NCBI RefSeq assembly: GCF_900698965.1
Contig: NZ_LR217725.1
Location: 248,001 to 312,000, forward strand
Direction of reading: 5' to 3'
Source: Erwinia_E haradaeae_A
Lineage (GTDB): Bacteria; Pseudomonadota; Gammaproteobacteria; Enterobacterales; Enterobacteriaceae
DNA: 64,000 nt
Shown: piece by piece, positions 49,565 through 59,239 of the stretch
Layout of the letters: the number at the start of each line of letters is the position of its first letter
Numbering within the stretch: the stretch's first letter is position 1
Notes under the pieces: generated by a model
Database searches by the model: none
Told to the model about the DNA's origin: nothing
Seen by the model: only the letters and a program-made list of their open reading frames with translations
Program-made: the position numbers and the translations under genes

Positions 49565-49778
49565 TTATAATAAAAACTATTTTTCTAGTACAGCTCTATT
49601 CTTTCAAATCTTGAACCAATTTCTTAAAAATAGTTATTAATTTTACACATTATAGAATCACAGAGGTAGGATTTGACATATGTTTTATTTATTTATCTGT
49701 GATAGAACAACCAGAACAGTTGTGATGAGACCACAACTGTTAGAGTATCAATGTTAAATTGATATTTAGGAGAATAAT

Positions 49779-50792
49779 ATGAAATTCTTAGTTACTGGCG
49801 TAGCAGGGTTCATTGGTTTTCATGTAACACAGAATCTTCTTAATGCTGGTCATGAGGTTATCGGGTTAGATAATTTAAATAATTGTAATCAGGATATACA
49901 TTTAAAAACAGCCCGTCTAACTATTAACAGTGATTATATGGGTTTTTCTTTTCAAAAGGTAGATATCTCTGATCATGCAAAAATGAGAGAAGTGTTTCAA
50001 TCTAACAGCGTTCAGCGTGTCATACATTTAGCTGCCCAGACGGGAGTGCGGTATTCTTTACAGAACCCAATGGCTTATACTGACGCGAATCTTGTAGGTC
50101 ATTTAAATATTTTAGAATGTTGTCGTTATAGTGATGTAGAGCATGTCTTATATGCGTCTTCTAGTTCAATATACGGTTTAAATCGTAAGATGCCATTCTG
50201 TGTAGATGATGATACCACTCATCCAATTTCTATCTATGCTGCTACTAAAAAAGCTAATGAATTAATGTCTCATGCGTATTCCCATTTATATGGGACCCCA
50301 ACTACTGGTTTGCGTTTTTTTACTGTATATGGACCGTGGGGGCGTCAAGATATGGCATTATTTAAATTTACACAAGCTATTTTATCTGGCAAACGTATTG
50401 ATATATATAATTATGGTCAAATGCAGCGCGACTTTACTTATATTGATGATATAGTTCAATCGATTATGGTTTTGCATAATGCTATTCCTAAAGTAAATCC
50501 AGATTGGACAGTGGAAGGAGGTAGGACTGCTAGTAGTTCAGCACCGTATCAAGTGTTTAATATTGGCAATGGTCATCCAGTGACATTAATGAATTATATC
50601 GAAGCATTAGAAGACGCATTAGGTATAGTGGCAGATAAAAACATGTTACCCATGCAACCTGGTGATATAATATCTACGAGCTCTGATAATAGTGACTTGG
50701 TTAAGATCATGGGATATCAACCGTACACTGAAATACAAGAAGGCGTACGTTGTTTTGTAAAATGGTACAAGGACTTTTACCAAATACAATAA
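49779..50792 (+). CDS. uge: UDP-glucuronate 4-epimerase (Uge/Gla type)
   Basis: Short-chain dehydrogenase-fold epimerase, 337 residues. The NAD loop is GVAGFIG at 7-13, the serine block YASSSSIYG is near 125-133, and the catalytic Tyr153-x3-Lys157 (SIYAATKKANE) is intact. RFFTVYGPWGRQDMALFKF and the RDFTYIDDIV block are diagnostic of UDP-glucuronate 4-epimerases rather than GalE. The product, UDP-galacturonate, is the donor for WabG-type core transferases, and a WabG-like gene lies at 36.7-37.8 kb. Related enzymes serve capsule synthesis, but no capsule gene is in the window. AGGAG precedes the ATG. Confidence 0.9.
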   Translation: MKFLVTGVAGFIGFHVTQNLLNAGHEVIGLDNLNNCNQDIHLKTARLTINSDYMGFSFQKVDISDHAKMREVFQSNSVQRVIHLAAQTGVRYSLQNPMAYTDANLVGHLNILECCRYSDVEHVLYASSSSIYGLNRKMPFCVDDDTTHPISIYAATKKANELMSHAYSHLYGTPTTGLRFFTVYGPWGRQDMALFKFTQAILSGKRIDIYNYGQMQRDFTYIDDIVQSIMVLHNAIPKVNPDWTVEGGRTASSSAPYQVFNIGNGHPVTLMNYIEALEDALGIVADKNMLPMQPGDIISTSSDNSDLVKIMGYQPYTEIQEGVRCFVKWYKDFYQIQ

Positions 50793-52459
50793 AAAATATC
50801 ATTAGAACTCTATTTTGCACACTATTCATAAAGTATAATAAAAGTCAGTGTTCGGGTGACAATGATCTCAGAAGATTGCAGCTGTGCAGTGTGTATCCTT
50901 GAGCTTCGACATCAGAAATGCATATAGTAGTGTCTGAAAAGCATCCTATTAATTTTATTAATACAATAAAAAGTTTGCTTTACTGTATTGAATACATGTG
51001 CAATTTGTTAATGAGATTTTTCTAAAGTATTGTACTTTTTCGCCTTTTTGTAGTGTGGTTGAGTTATAAAGATGATGTAGATTTTTCTACAGCACATCAT
51101 AATTCGTGTAATATGTAAGTCTTTTTATATACTATAGCTTTATCTTTTTTATACTACATAAGAGTAATCTCTTGATGACCCTTTTCAAATCTATTAATTA
51201 GATCATAATGTAGATAGTGTACATATATACTATACTTCTAGTATTTGCTAGTATTTGCTAGTATTTGCTAGTATTTGCTAGTATTTGCTAGTATTTCATT
51301 ATGTCTAGTTCTAAAAATATATATGATTGTATCATGCTTAACATTTTATTTTAGTATAATGAAAATTATACATGCAATATATAAAAGTAAATTAGTAAAA
51401 TACAGTAAGATACTGTAAAAGTAACTATCAATTCCCTAGATATATCTATGAAGACAACATAGTCATATTAGTGATATAAATAGTATTTACTATTTATATC
51501 AGGATTGTATATATCTCCAATAGAATCATTACTCTAGTCTGTTAGACTTACATAAAAATATAATCTGTATAAAATCTTAAAATATTAGCTGATCTAAGTA
51601 CACTGTTATGCTTATTATATTTTATAGAAATAGAGCTTCTGTCATCAGCTCAAAGACACCACCAGGCTCTTTTACAATCATTTTTAATTTAAAAGAGATA
51701 CGCAAGGTATAATTTTATAGTGTTGTTGGCATTAGACTATCATTAGTAACAATTAATCACACCTGTTTAATGATATCTATCTGTGACAGGTAATGCATAT
51801 GTCTTGAGCGAGGTTTGTCATTCTGGTATACAAATTAAATAATTAAGTATTAATTGTATATATTTAATTATAGACTATTCTAGTATTGAGATACAATACT
51901 TAGATGTTTTTTGATAGTTGTTGTTTAATAGTATTATTATGAATAAGTGATGATCCTGAGTTAATATTTAATAGAATTTAATTAACTGTTTAATATGTAT
52001 TAATTGCTTAATCACGGTATTTTTATCTATTGATTCAGTATGTTAAAGATACTAATAGATCACTCCTAGCATTAGATCCATTTTTCTATCATGAAGCCAT
52101 CTTTTTATATCAAGCGTAAGTTATGTTAAAGAATTTTTATGACATAGTGAGTTAATATGACTTGAACTAATTAGAGCTAAATACTAGAAGCACATCATCT
52201 TGACTAATTGTCAAGAATGTTAAAATATATTAACTATACCAAGAATTCATAAGTCTTCTGTATTAAGGAAACGTTTAATGTTTTTATAGTCTTAACTGAG
52301 GCCAACTCTTATTGTGTGCCGTACGTTAATACAATCATCACCATCTATAAGTGCGATCAACTAAGTAAGTGATATCTATTATCCATAATCAAGGTAGTTC
52401 TGATATTCATAAAGATATATCTACTTAGTAATGCAATGTTAGCTCTTAGGATACATGGA
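50793..52459. other. Long spacer uge-ribD
   Basis: No intact gene in 1.67 kb. In E. coli nrdR precedes ribD; a very short match (DIHKD near 52398) was not enough to call it. The spacer carries a 10-bp minisatellite at 51238-51296. Confidence 0.5.
51238..51296. repeat. 10-bp minisatellite, 5.9 copies
   Basis: ctagtatttg is repeated five times exactly plus nine bases of a sixth copy. The period is close to one helical turn, so the TTT tracts are in phase; whether this bends the DNA or is only slippage is unknown. Confidence 0.97.
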
Positions 52460-53578
52460 ATGAGCAATCAATCTTATATGGCCCGTGCGCTAGAACTGGC
52501 CCATCGTGGTCGATTTACTACTTCTCCTAATCCTAACGTTGGATGTGTGTTGGTACGTGACGGCGATATTGTGGGGGAAGGTTATCACCTAAGAGCTGGC
52601 GAACCCCATGCAGAAATTTGCGCATTACGCATGGCAGGTGAAAAATCACGAGGATCTACTGCATATATTACATTAGAGCCATGCAGTTATTACGGGCGAA
52701 CACCGCCGTGTTGCAATGCACTTATTGATGCTGGGGTTAGATATGCTTTCATAGCCATGAAAGATCCTAATCCTCAAGTAGCTGGTCGTGGCCTAGAGTG
52801 TTTAAAAAAAGCAGGTATTAAAGTTAGTCACGGGTTGATGATGTCTGCATCAGAAGCGCTAAATCGCGGTTTTTTGAAACGTATGCGTAGTGGTTTTCCC
52901 TGGATACAGTTAAAGCTCGGTTCTTCTGTGGATGGAAGAATAGCTACGTCTAACGGAGAAAGCCAGTGGATTACCTCTATAGAGGCAAGAAGAGACGTAC
53001 AAAGACTACGTGCACAAAGTTCAGCTATTCTCAGCACTAGCGCAACTGTCCTAGCAGATAATCCATCTTTAACTGTGCGTTACGATGAATTAGATCTTGC
53101 TAGCCAAGAGATATATCCGAAAGGTGTCTTGCGGCAACCTATACGTATAATCATAGATAGTCAAAATCGTATTACTCAAGAGCACCAATTAATTAATCAA
53201 CCTGGCGAAACTTGGCTAATGAGACATATGTGTGATAACACTCAATGGCCGGATAATGTTAAGCAATTCAACATACCCTGTCATGATGGTCATATTGATT
53301 TAGTTTCTATGTTAGTCCTTCTTGGACGAAAAGAAATTAATTCTGTTTTAGTAGAAGCGGGCTCACAGTTTTCTGGTGCTTTATTGAAAGCTAAGGTCGT
53401 TGATGAATTAATTATCTATCTTGCACCTAAACTGATAGGCGATACTGGTCGTGGACTATGTCAGATACCAGAAATAAAAACATTAGATGATGTTCTTGTT
53501 TTAGATTTTAGTGATATTAAATTAGTAGGTCCAGATGTTAGGCTGACTTTAAAGCCATCTCATATTATATATACGTAA
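52460..53578 (+). CDS. ribD: Riboflavin biosynthesis bifunctional deaminase/reductase RibD
   Basis: Deaminates and then reduces the pyrimidine intermediate from GTP in riboflavin synthesis. I start at 52460 because MSNQSYMARALEL keeps the same spacing to the second Met as the E. coli MQDEYYMARALKL; an ATG at 52436 is also in frame. That gives 372 residues. The zinc deaminase site is HAE at 50-52 with Cys75 and Cys84 (EPCSYYGRTPPCC). The reductase domain starts near residue 145, with QLKLGSSVDGRIATSNGESQ, and has VEAGSQFSGALL. First gene of ribD-ribE-nusB-thiL, as in E. coli. Confidence 0.96.
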   Translation: MSNQSYMARALELAHRGRFTTSPNPNVGCVLVRDGDIVGEGYHLRAGEPHAEICALRMAGEKSRGSTAYITLEPCSYYGRTPPCCNALIDAGVRYAFIAMKDPNPQVAGRGLECLKKAGIKVSHGLMMSASEALNRGFLKRMRSGFPWIQLKLGSSVDGRIATSNGESQWITSIEARRDVQRLRAQSSAILSTSATVLADNPSLTVRYDELDLASQEIYPKGVLRQPIRIIIDSQNRITQEHQLINQPGETWLMRHMCDNTQWPDNVKQFNIPCHDGHIDLVSMLVLLGRKEINSVLVEAGSQFSGALLKAKVVDELIIYLAPKLIGDTGRGLCQIPEIKTLDDVLVLDFSDIKLVGPDVRLTLKPSHIIYT

Positions 53579-53650
53579 ATACAACGGTTGTTTATAAGTA
53601 TGCTATAATTGTTCCTGTGAGTACATTAGATAAATTGTGGAAGAAAGATT

Positions 53651-54121
53651 ATGAACCTGATTGAAGCTACTATTATTGCTCCAGATTCGCGTATTGCTTT
53701 GGTTGTGGCACGTTTTAACAAATTTATTAATGAATATTTGCTAGGTGGGGCGATTGATGTACTAAAACGTATTGGTCAAGTGCAAGATAACCATCTTACA
53801 GTTATATGGGTACCAGGTGCTTATGAACTTCCACTAGTTGTTAAAGTATTAGCAAAAACTAAAAAATATGATGCAATTATAGCTCTGGGCACAGTAATTC
53901 AAGGTAGTACTGCTCATTTTAGCATTATAGCAGGTGAAGCTAGCTCCGGTTTAGCTAATATTTCTATGCATAGCAATATTCCAGTAGCTTTTGGTGTTTT
54001 AACAACGAACAATATTGAGCAAGCAATCGACCGAGCTGGAGCAAAAAAAGGCAATAAAGGGGCTGAGGCTGCTCTGACTGCTCTGGAAATGATTAATATT
54101 TTAAAAGCTATTCAAGAATAA
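53651..54121 (+). CDS. ribE: 6,7-dimethyl-8-ribityllumazine synthase
   Basis: Condenses the ribityl pyrimidine from the RibD branch with dihydroxybutanone phosphate to lumazine, the direct precursor of riboflavin (also called ribH). It has 156 residues, the E. coli length. Landmarks: ARFNKFINEYLL, VPGAYELPLV, ALGTVIQGSTAHF (usually IRGGTxHF; here Gln and Ser replace Arg and Gly in the phosphate-side loop) and the C-terminal GNKGAEAALTALEMINIL. The loop change is worth noting, but the histidine is kept. It is 72 bp after ribD and 23 bp before nusB, in one operon. Confidence 0.95.
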   Translation: MNLIEATIIAPDSRIALVVARFNKFINEYLLGGAIDVLKRIGQVQDNHLTVIWVPGAYELPLVVKVLAKTKKYDAIIALGTVIQGSTAHFSIIAGEASSGLANISMHSNIPVAFGVLTTNNIEQAIDRAGAKKGNKGAEAALTALEMINILKAIQE

Positions 54122-54144
54122 CCCGATACATATAGAGGCCTTTC

Positions 54145-54564
54145 ATGAATCCTTTTGCTCGTCGTCGCGCGCGAGAATGTGCGGTACAGGCGCTATATGC
54201 TTGGCAAATTTCTGAAAACAACATTATGGATATTGAAAATAATTTTCTATTAGAACAAGATATTCATAATGTTGACATTAGTTACTTCCGAGAGATTGTT
54301 AGCGGCATTGTAACTTGTGTTGTCTATCTTGATCAATTAATGCAACCATATCTTTCCCGTCAGATTGACGACCTTGGTCAGATAGAAAAGGCTATCCTGC
54401 GTATCGCTTTATTTGAATTAAACCAGCGTCTAGATGTGCCCTATAAAGTGGCAATCAATGAGGGAATAGAGTTAGCAAAAATTTTTGGCGCTGAAGATAG
54501 CCATAAATTTGTCAATGGCGTATTAGATAAACTTGCTTTAAAGGTTCGACCTAACCGTAAATAA
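54145..54564 (+). CDS. nusB: Transcription antitermination factor NusB
   Basis: With NusE (S10) binds boxA RNA and promotes antitermination on rRNA operons. It has 139 residues, same as E. coli, all-helical. Landmarks: the basic N-terminus RRRARECAVQALYAWQ, the YFREIVSGIV helix, VPYKVAINEGIELAKIFGAE and HKFVNGVLDKLA. It sits between ribE and thiL, its usual place. No irregularity seen. Confidence 0.97.
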   Translation: MNPFARRRARECAVQALYAWQISENNIMDIENNFLLEQDIHNVDISYFREIVSGIVTCVVYLDQLMQPYLSRQIDDLGQIEKAILRIALFELNQRLDVPYKVAINEGIELAKIFGAEDSHKFVNGVLDKLALKVRPNRK

Positions 54565-54613
54565 TCTGTATAGATTACTATAATTATCGTGATTGAAGTT
54601 GTGGAATATAACT

Positions 54614-55603
54614 ATGGCATGTGGCGAATTTGAACTGATCTCACGTTATTTTGGTCGTGAACTCTGCTCTCGACATGATGTAGAAGAAGGTATCGGTGAT
54701 GATTGTGCGTTAGTAAATGTGTCGGAAAAGAAGACGTTAGCTATCAGCACTGATACTTTAGTAGAAGGTGTGCATTTTTTACGCGATATTCATCCAGCTG
54801 ATCTGGCTTATAAAGCTTTAGCTGTAAATCTGAGCGATTTAGCTGCAATAGGTGCAGATCCTGCATGGTTAACTCTTGCTTTAACATTGCCAAAAGTTAA
54901 CAATAATTGGTTAAAAGCTTTTAGTGATAGTTTATTTGATTTTCTAGATTACTATCAGATGCAGCTTATCGGTGGGGATATAACGCGTGGACCGCTTAGC
55001 ATGACATTAGGTATTCATGGAACAGTTCCTCGGGGTCTGGCATTAAAACGAAGCGGTGCATGTGTAGGCGACTGGATTTATGTAACGGGTACCTTAGGTG
55101 ATAGTGTCGCAGGTTTGCAGTTATTACGGGATAAAATTAATATTCATGACCAAGTTTCTCGCGATGCTCTAATTCGGCGCCATTTACGCCCCATCCCTAG
55201 AGTACCCCAGGGAAAATCGTTACGTGATTTAGCTAGCTCTGCCATTGATCTATCAGACGGCTTGATTTCAGATTTAGGTCATATTTTAGAAGCTAGCTCC
55301 TGTGGTGCGCAACTGAATCTTGACGCACTACCAATATCTTCCGTGATCACGAAAAATTTTTCCGCACAACAGGCTTTGCGTTGGGCACTAAGCAGTGGAG
55401 AAGATTATGAGCTATGCTTTACTGTACCAGAAATGAATCGTGCTAGTTTAGAGATCGCACTAGGACCTCACGGAGTATCATACACCTGTATTGGAAAAGT
55501 TTTTCCACAAGAAAATGGGTTAACGTTTTTAAAAAACCATAAACCAGTAAAGATATGTCTTAAAGGATTTGATCACTTTCGCATGCACGAAGGATGCATT
55601 TAG
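54614..55603 (+). CDS. thiL: Thiamine-monophosphate kinase ThiL
   Basis: Phosphorylates thiamine monophosphate to thiamine diphosphate, the active cofactor. PurM-like fold. Start at the ATG at 54614 (MACGEFELISRYF, as in E. coli) rather than a TTG at 54593, giving 329 residues. The Mg-ATP loop is GIGDDCAL with Asp29 and Asp30, followed by STDTLVEGVHF, GGDITRGPLSMTLGIHG and AIDLSDGLISDLGHI. Last gene of the ribD operon, 49 bp after nusB. pgpA, which overlaps its end in E. coli, is missing. Confidence 0.95.
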   Translation: MACGEFELISRYFGRELCSRHDVEEGIGDDCALVNVSEKKTLAISTDTLVEGVHFLRDIHPADLAYKALAVNLSDLAAIGADPAWLTLALTLPKVNNNWLKAFSDSLFDFLDYYQMQLIGGDITRGPLSMTLGIHGTVPRGLALKRSGACVGDWIYVTGTLGDSVAGLQLLRDKINIHDQVSRDALIRRHLRPIPRVPQGKSLRDLASSAIDLSDGLISDLGHILEASSCGAQLNLDALPISSVITKNFSAQQALRWALSSGEDYELCFTVPEMNRASLEIALGPHGVSYTCIGKVFPQENGLTFLKNHKPVKICLKGFDHFRMHEGCI

Positions 55604-56094
55604 CCATGCTTTTATAAAATATTTCTAGCGTTTAGCAAGTAGTAGATATTTTACTAAAGTTTAGAGATTAGTAGATATATGACTATATTAGTGTATAGCA
55701 ATAAAAAACACCAATGATTAATCATGTACAACTAAATACTGTAATGTTTACAGTTAAATTGTAACAATTAAGCAAAGTATATCGATATAAAATTATCTAC
55801 AGCTTGTACCAACTTCGATAAGTGCTTTGACTTATAGGTTTTGACTTTTAAAGTTCAACAAGCTTTACGAAGGTCCATAATTCTGCGTGACCACAGAATG
55901 AATAATTAATATCATAACAATCTATTGTGTATAGAAGCGATCATAATTTTTGTTAAAACAAAAATCAATCTATTGAGCATACCGGTTTCATAAATGAATA
56001 AAATGATTAGCTTATATTATAATAGATTAGGCTGCTTACAAAAATCCTTATTAGATGCCATGATTACTATGAGTTATTCATGCAATTTTGTAGT
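55604..56094. other. Spacer thiL-serS (convergent)
   Basis: No intact gene. In E. coli pgpA (about 172 codons) begins at the end of thiL; the gap is nearly that size, but I could not align a convincing remnant. Confidence 0.5.
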
Positions 56095-57387
56095 TTATCC
56101 TATTATAGATAGACCATGCATATATGGCTTTAAAACTTCTGGCACTACAATACGGCCATCGGCTTGTTGATAATTTTCTAGAACTGCTACGAGGGTTCGC
56201 CCCACCGCTAACCCGGAACCATTTATTGTATGAACAAAATGAGTTTTTTTGCTGCCTTTAGGGCGCCAGCGTGCTTTCATGCGACGAGCCTGAAAATCCC
56301 CCATATTTGAGCAGGAAGATATTTCTCGATAGGTATTTTGAGCGGGTAACCAGACTTCTAGATCATAAGTTTTTTGTGAACTGAAGCTCATATCACCAGT
56401 ACATAGCAACATAGTGCGGTATGGTATAGCTAGAAGCTGTAGAACTGTTGCAGCGTGCTTCACTATTTCTTCTAGCGCATCCTGAGAATCTTGTGGACGA
56501 GTGACCTGTACCATTTCAACTTTGTCAAATTGGTGCATACGTATCAGGCCTCGCGCATCTCGACCATAAGCACCGGCTTCAGATCTAAAGCATGGTGTGT
56601 GTGATGTTAGTTTTAATGGAAGAGATACTTCCTCAAGAATTTCATCCCGTACAAGGTTAGTTAGTGACACTTCGGCGGTAGGAATGAGAGCATAATGTTT
56701 ATTAGAAAATATAGAATCTAAGGAATCCACATAGAACAGTTCTTGAGTAAATTTTGGTAACTGACCAGTACTGTACAAACTGATATTATTCACTATATAT
56801 GGTACATGTACCTCCTGGTATCCATGCTGTTTTGTATGGAGATTGAGCATAAACTGGCTAAGCGCGCGATGCATTAGTGCCACTTGGCCTCTCATAACGA
56901 TAAAACGCGAGCCTGTAATTTTGACCCCAGCCCGAAAATCCAACCCTGAAGTACGCTCACCTAGCTCAACATGATCGCGTATGGTAAAATTAAATTCTCT
57001 AGGCTTACCCCATCGGTTAATCTCTTGATTATTACTCTCATTTTGTCCAATAGGTACACCCTCATCAGGGATATTTGGAATAGATACTAAAATAGTATCT
57101 ATTTCACTACATACCAAATCTAATTCTTTTTTCAGTGTATCGATTCGCTCAGACAGTAGTTTAACCGTGTTGCATAACTGTGTGATTTCCTCTCCTCTCT
57201 GCTTAGCGTATCCGATAGATTTGGAATACAAATTACGCTTTGCTTGCAGGGTTTCTGTTGAAATTTGTAGCGATTTACGCCGTTCCTCATATACGTATAA
57301 TTTTTCTATATTTAAAACATAACCTCGTCGTAATAGTTTTTTAGCAATAGAGTTTGGTTCTTTTCGTAGTAGATTTCGATCAAGCAT
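56095..57387 (-). CDS. serS: Seryl-tRNA synthetase
   Basis: Charges tRNA-Ser and tRNA-Sec-type tRNAs with serine. It has 430 residues, equal to E. coli. A long N-terminal coiled-coil arm (about 27-105) recognises the tRNA-Ser variable arm. The class II core has motif 2 TPCFRSEAGAYGRDARGLIR followed by HQFDKVEMV, SSCSNMGDFQARRM, and motif 3 NGSGLAVGRTLVAVLENYQ. A decayed rarA lies upstream, its E. coli neighbour. No defects seen. Confidence 0.97.
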   Translation of the reverse strand: MLDRNLLRKEPNSIAKKLLRRGYVLNIEKLYVYEERRKSLQISTETLQAKRNLYSKSIGYAKQRGEEITQLCNTVKLLSERIDTLKKELDLVCSEIDTILVSIPNIPDEGVPIGQNESNNQEINRWGKPREFNFTIRDHVELGERTSGLDFRAGVKITGSRFIVMRGQVALMHRALSQFMLNLHTKQHGYQEVHVPYIVNNISLYSTGQLPKFTQELFYVDSLDSIFSNKHYALIPTAEVSLTNLVRDEILEEVSLPLKLTSHTPCFRSEAGAYGRDARGLIRMHQFDKVEMVQVTRPQDSQDALEEIVKHAATVLQLLAIPYRTMLLCTGDMSFSSQKTYDLEVWLPAQNTYREISSCSNMGDFQARRMKARWRPKGSKKTHFVHTINGSGLAVGRTLVAVLENYQQADGRIVVPEVLKPYMHGLSIIG

Positions 57388-57489
57388 GCTAATCCTATAA
57401 ATAGTTACAAATCAAAACAGAAACAGTGTAAATTTAGAAATTTAGTGCGAGTTTAAATTAAAAAGTCTACTTTATTAGATATCACAAAC

Positions 57490-58120
57490 TAATATCAGTG
57501 ATCTTAATCTATGTTTAACATAAAAATGTATACTTAAAGTTACTAATAGTGAAAATTGTAGTAAATATATTCTAAGGTACCATTCAAGATATAATCTTGA
57601 TTAAAACTATTTTGTATACAAAATCTGCCTTTGAGTTTACAGCTCACTGCATTAAATGATGCTCAATGGTCAAATATTGTTGTCCGTAATACAGCATTAG
57701 AATAACACTACGACGCATAAATACTGGTAGTATTTATCAGATATACAACATTGCTACTGCAACCTCTTGATATTGGTGCGCTCTCTGTGTGGATTCGTGC
57801 ATAATCTATAACTTGGAACACTGAGTGTAAACAATGATACATAATTGCTTAAAACATCTTAACGTGTCTAATGTGATAGATGTTAAATAGCCTCAACTTC
57901 TGTATATGCTGACTGAGCAGCGCAGATATTTCATATCACTAATATAGCAACACTCTAGAGGTATGACAGTCTCATATTATTACGGGTTGCTAAGCAACTT
58001 ATATTGTACAAACGAGATATAAAATTTTTAAATGACTCATGCAAAACGCATGGCAACAGTTATGTTATGGTATTTTATTACCTAAATAAAATTAAAATAT
58101 TATCGATGATAATTTAAATT
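57490..58120 (-). pseudogene. rarA: Decayed 3' part of rarA upstream of serS
   Basis: rarA precedes serS in E. coli. At 57674-57727 (minus) a frame reads PVFMRRSVILMLYYGQQY. It lines up with PVHLRNAPTKLM, a short gap, and YGQEY of RarA, a well-conserved stretch near the C-terminus. Downstream codons giving H and VY continue the match. From there the expected RarA end falls about 110 bp before serS, as in E. coli. The gap to asd leaves room only for the last 200 or so codons, so the 5' half is deleted. RarA acts at stalled replication forks. Confidence 0.5.
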
Positions 58121-58125
58121 ATCAT
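58106..58125. repeat. 20-bp perfect palindrome after asd
   Basis: ATGATAATTTAAATTATCAT is its own reverse complement and lies eight bases past the asd stop. It may act in termination or 3'-end stability, but there is no T-run right after it. Confidence 0.7.
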
Positions 58126-58132
58126 GAATTAA

Positions 58133-59239
58133 TTAACTTAGCAGTAGACGAAGCATGCGGCGTAGCGGTTCGGCTGCGCCCCATAATAATTGGTCACCTA
58201 CAGTAAAAGCAGAAACATATTTTGGCCCTATATTCAGCTTGCGCAATCGACCGATAGGGACATTTAATGTACCTGACACCATTACTGGTGTTAGTTGTCG
58301 TAGAGTCATCTCTCGATCATTTGGTATGATTTTAACCCATGAGTTATGCGCGGTTATATATTGTTCAATATCTAACAAAGGAATATTTTGTTTTAATTTT
58401 AAGGTCAGTGCTTGACTGTGGCAGCGCAACGCCCCAATTCTTACGCATATACCATCTATTGGAATGGTATGGGTAGTGTTTAGAATCTTATTTGTTTCAG
58501 CTTGCCCTTTCCATTCTTCAAGAGTCTGACCGTTATGTAAGTATTGATCAATACAGGGGATCAAGTTACCCGCTAATGGTACAGTACAGTTTTCTTTCAA
58601 AATATCGTTTTTTGTTATCCTAGTAACTTTACGTTCAATTTCTAAAATGCTGGATGTTGGGTTTTGTAATTCCTTCTTGACATGATGATGTATGACGCCC
58701 ATCTGATTCAACAATTCACGCATATGATGCGCACCACTACCAGAAGCCGCTTGATAGGTTGCCACAGAGACCCATTCTACTAAATTATGAGCGAATAGCC
58801 CACCTAGTGACATTAACATGAGACTGACAGTGCAATTACTTCCTACAAAAGTTTTAACCCCACTATCTAGACCATCATAAATGACCTGATAATTTATCGG
58901 ATCAAGAATGATTATTGCGTCATCTGTCATACGTAAGGTCGACGCTGCATCAATCCAATAACCAGACCAACCTGTACTGCGAAGCTTATGGTATATACGT
59001 TTAGTATACTCTACACCTTGACAGGTTATGATGATGTCAAGTGCCTGTAATGCGTTAATATCAAGTGCATTTTGCAAAATCCCCGTTGGTTTTCCATCTA
59101 ATATCGGTGCAACCTGACCATATTGAGAAGTGGAAAAAAAAATAGGATGTACTATATTAAAATCACCTTCTTCATGCATTCTCTGCATTAGGACAGAGCC
59201 TACCATTCCTCGCCATCCAATTAATCCTAAGGTTTTCAT
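58133..59239 (-). CDS. asd: Aspartate-semialdehyde dehydrogenase
   Basis: Reduces aspartyl phosphate to aspartate semialdehyde with NADPH, the branch point to lysine/diaminopimelate, threonine and methionine. It has 368 residues against 367. N-terminal GLIGWRGMVGSVLMQRM is the NADP loop. The nucleophile is Cys136 in VGSNCTVSLMLMSLGGLF. AASGSGAHHMRELLNQMG and RIGALRCHSQALT (catalytic His) follow. Intact throughout. Diaminopimelate from this route is needed for peptidoglycan, in line with murJ; it may also serve amino-acid supply to a host. Confidence 0.96.
   Translation of the reverse strand: MKTLGLIGWRGMVGSVLMQRMHEEGDFNIVHPIFFSTSQYGQVAPILDGKPTGILQNALDINALQALDIIITCQGVEYTKRIYHKLRSTGWSGYWIDAASTLRMTDDAIIILDPINYQVIYDGLDSGVKTFVGSNCTVSLMLMSLGGLFAHNLVEWVSVATYQAASGSGAHHMRELLNQMGVIHHHVKKELQNPTSSILEIERKVTRITKNDILKENCTVPLAGNLIPCIDQYLHNGQTLEEWKGQAETNKILNTTHTIPIDGICVRIGALRCHSQALTLKLKQNIPLLDIEQYITAHNSWVKIIPNDREMTLRQLTPVMVSGTLNVPIGRLRKLNIGPKYVSAFTVGDQLLWGAAEPLRRMLRLLLS

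Noticed and set aside
51990..52440. Remnant of nrdR before ribD
   Set aside because: Only a five-residue resemblance (DIHKD to EDIKE) near the expected end; no zinc-ribbon cysteines seen.
55604..56094. Remnant of pgpA after thiL
   Set aside because: An isolated DH pair near 55888 is not enough; no IDD or WDE motif could be found.
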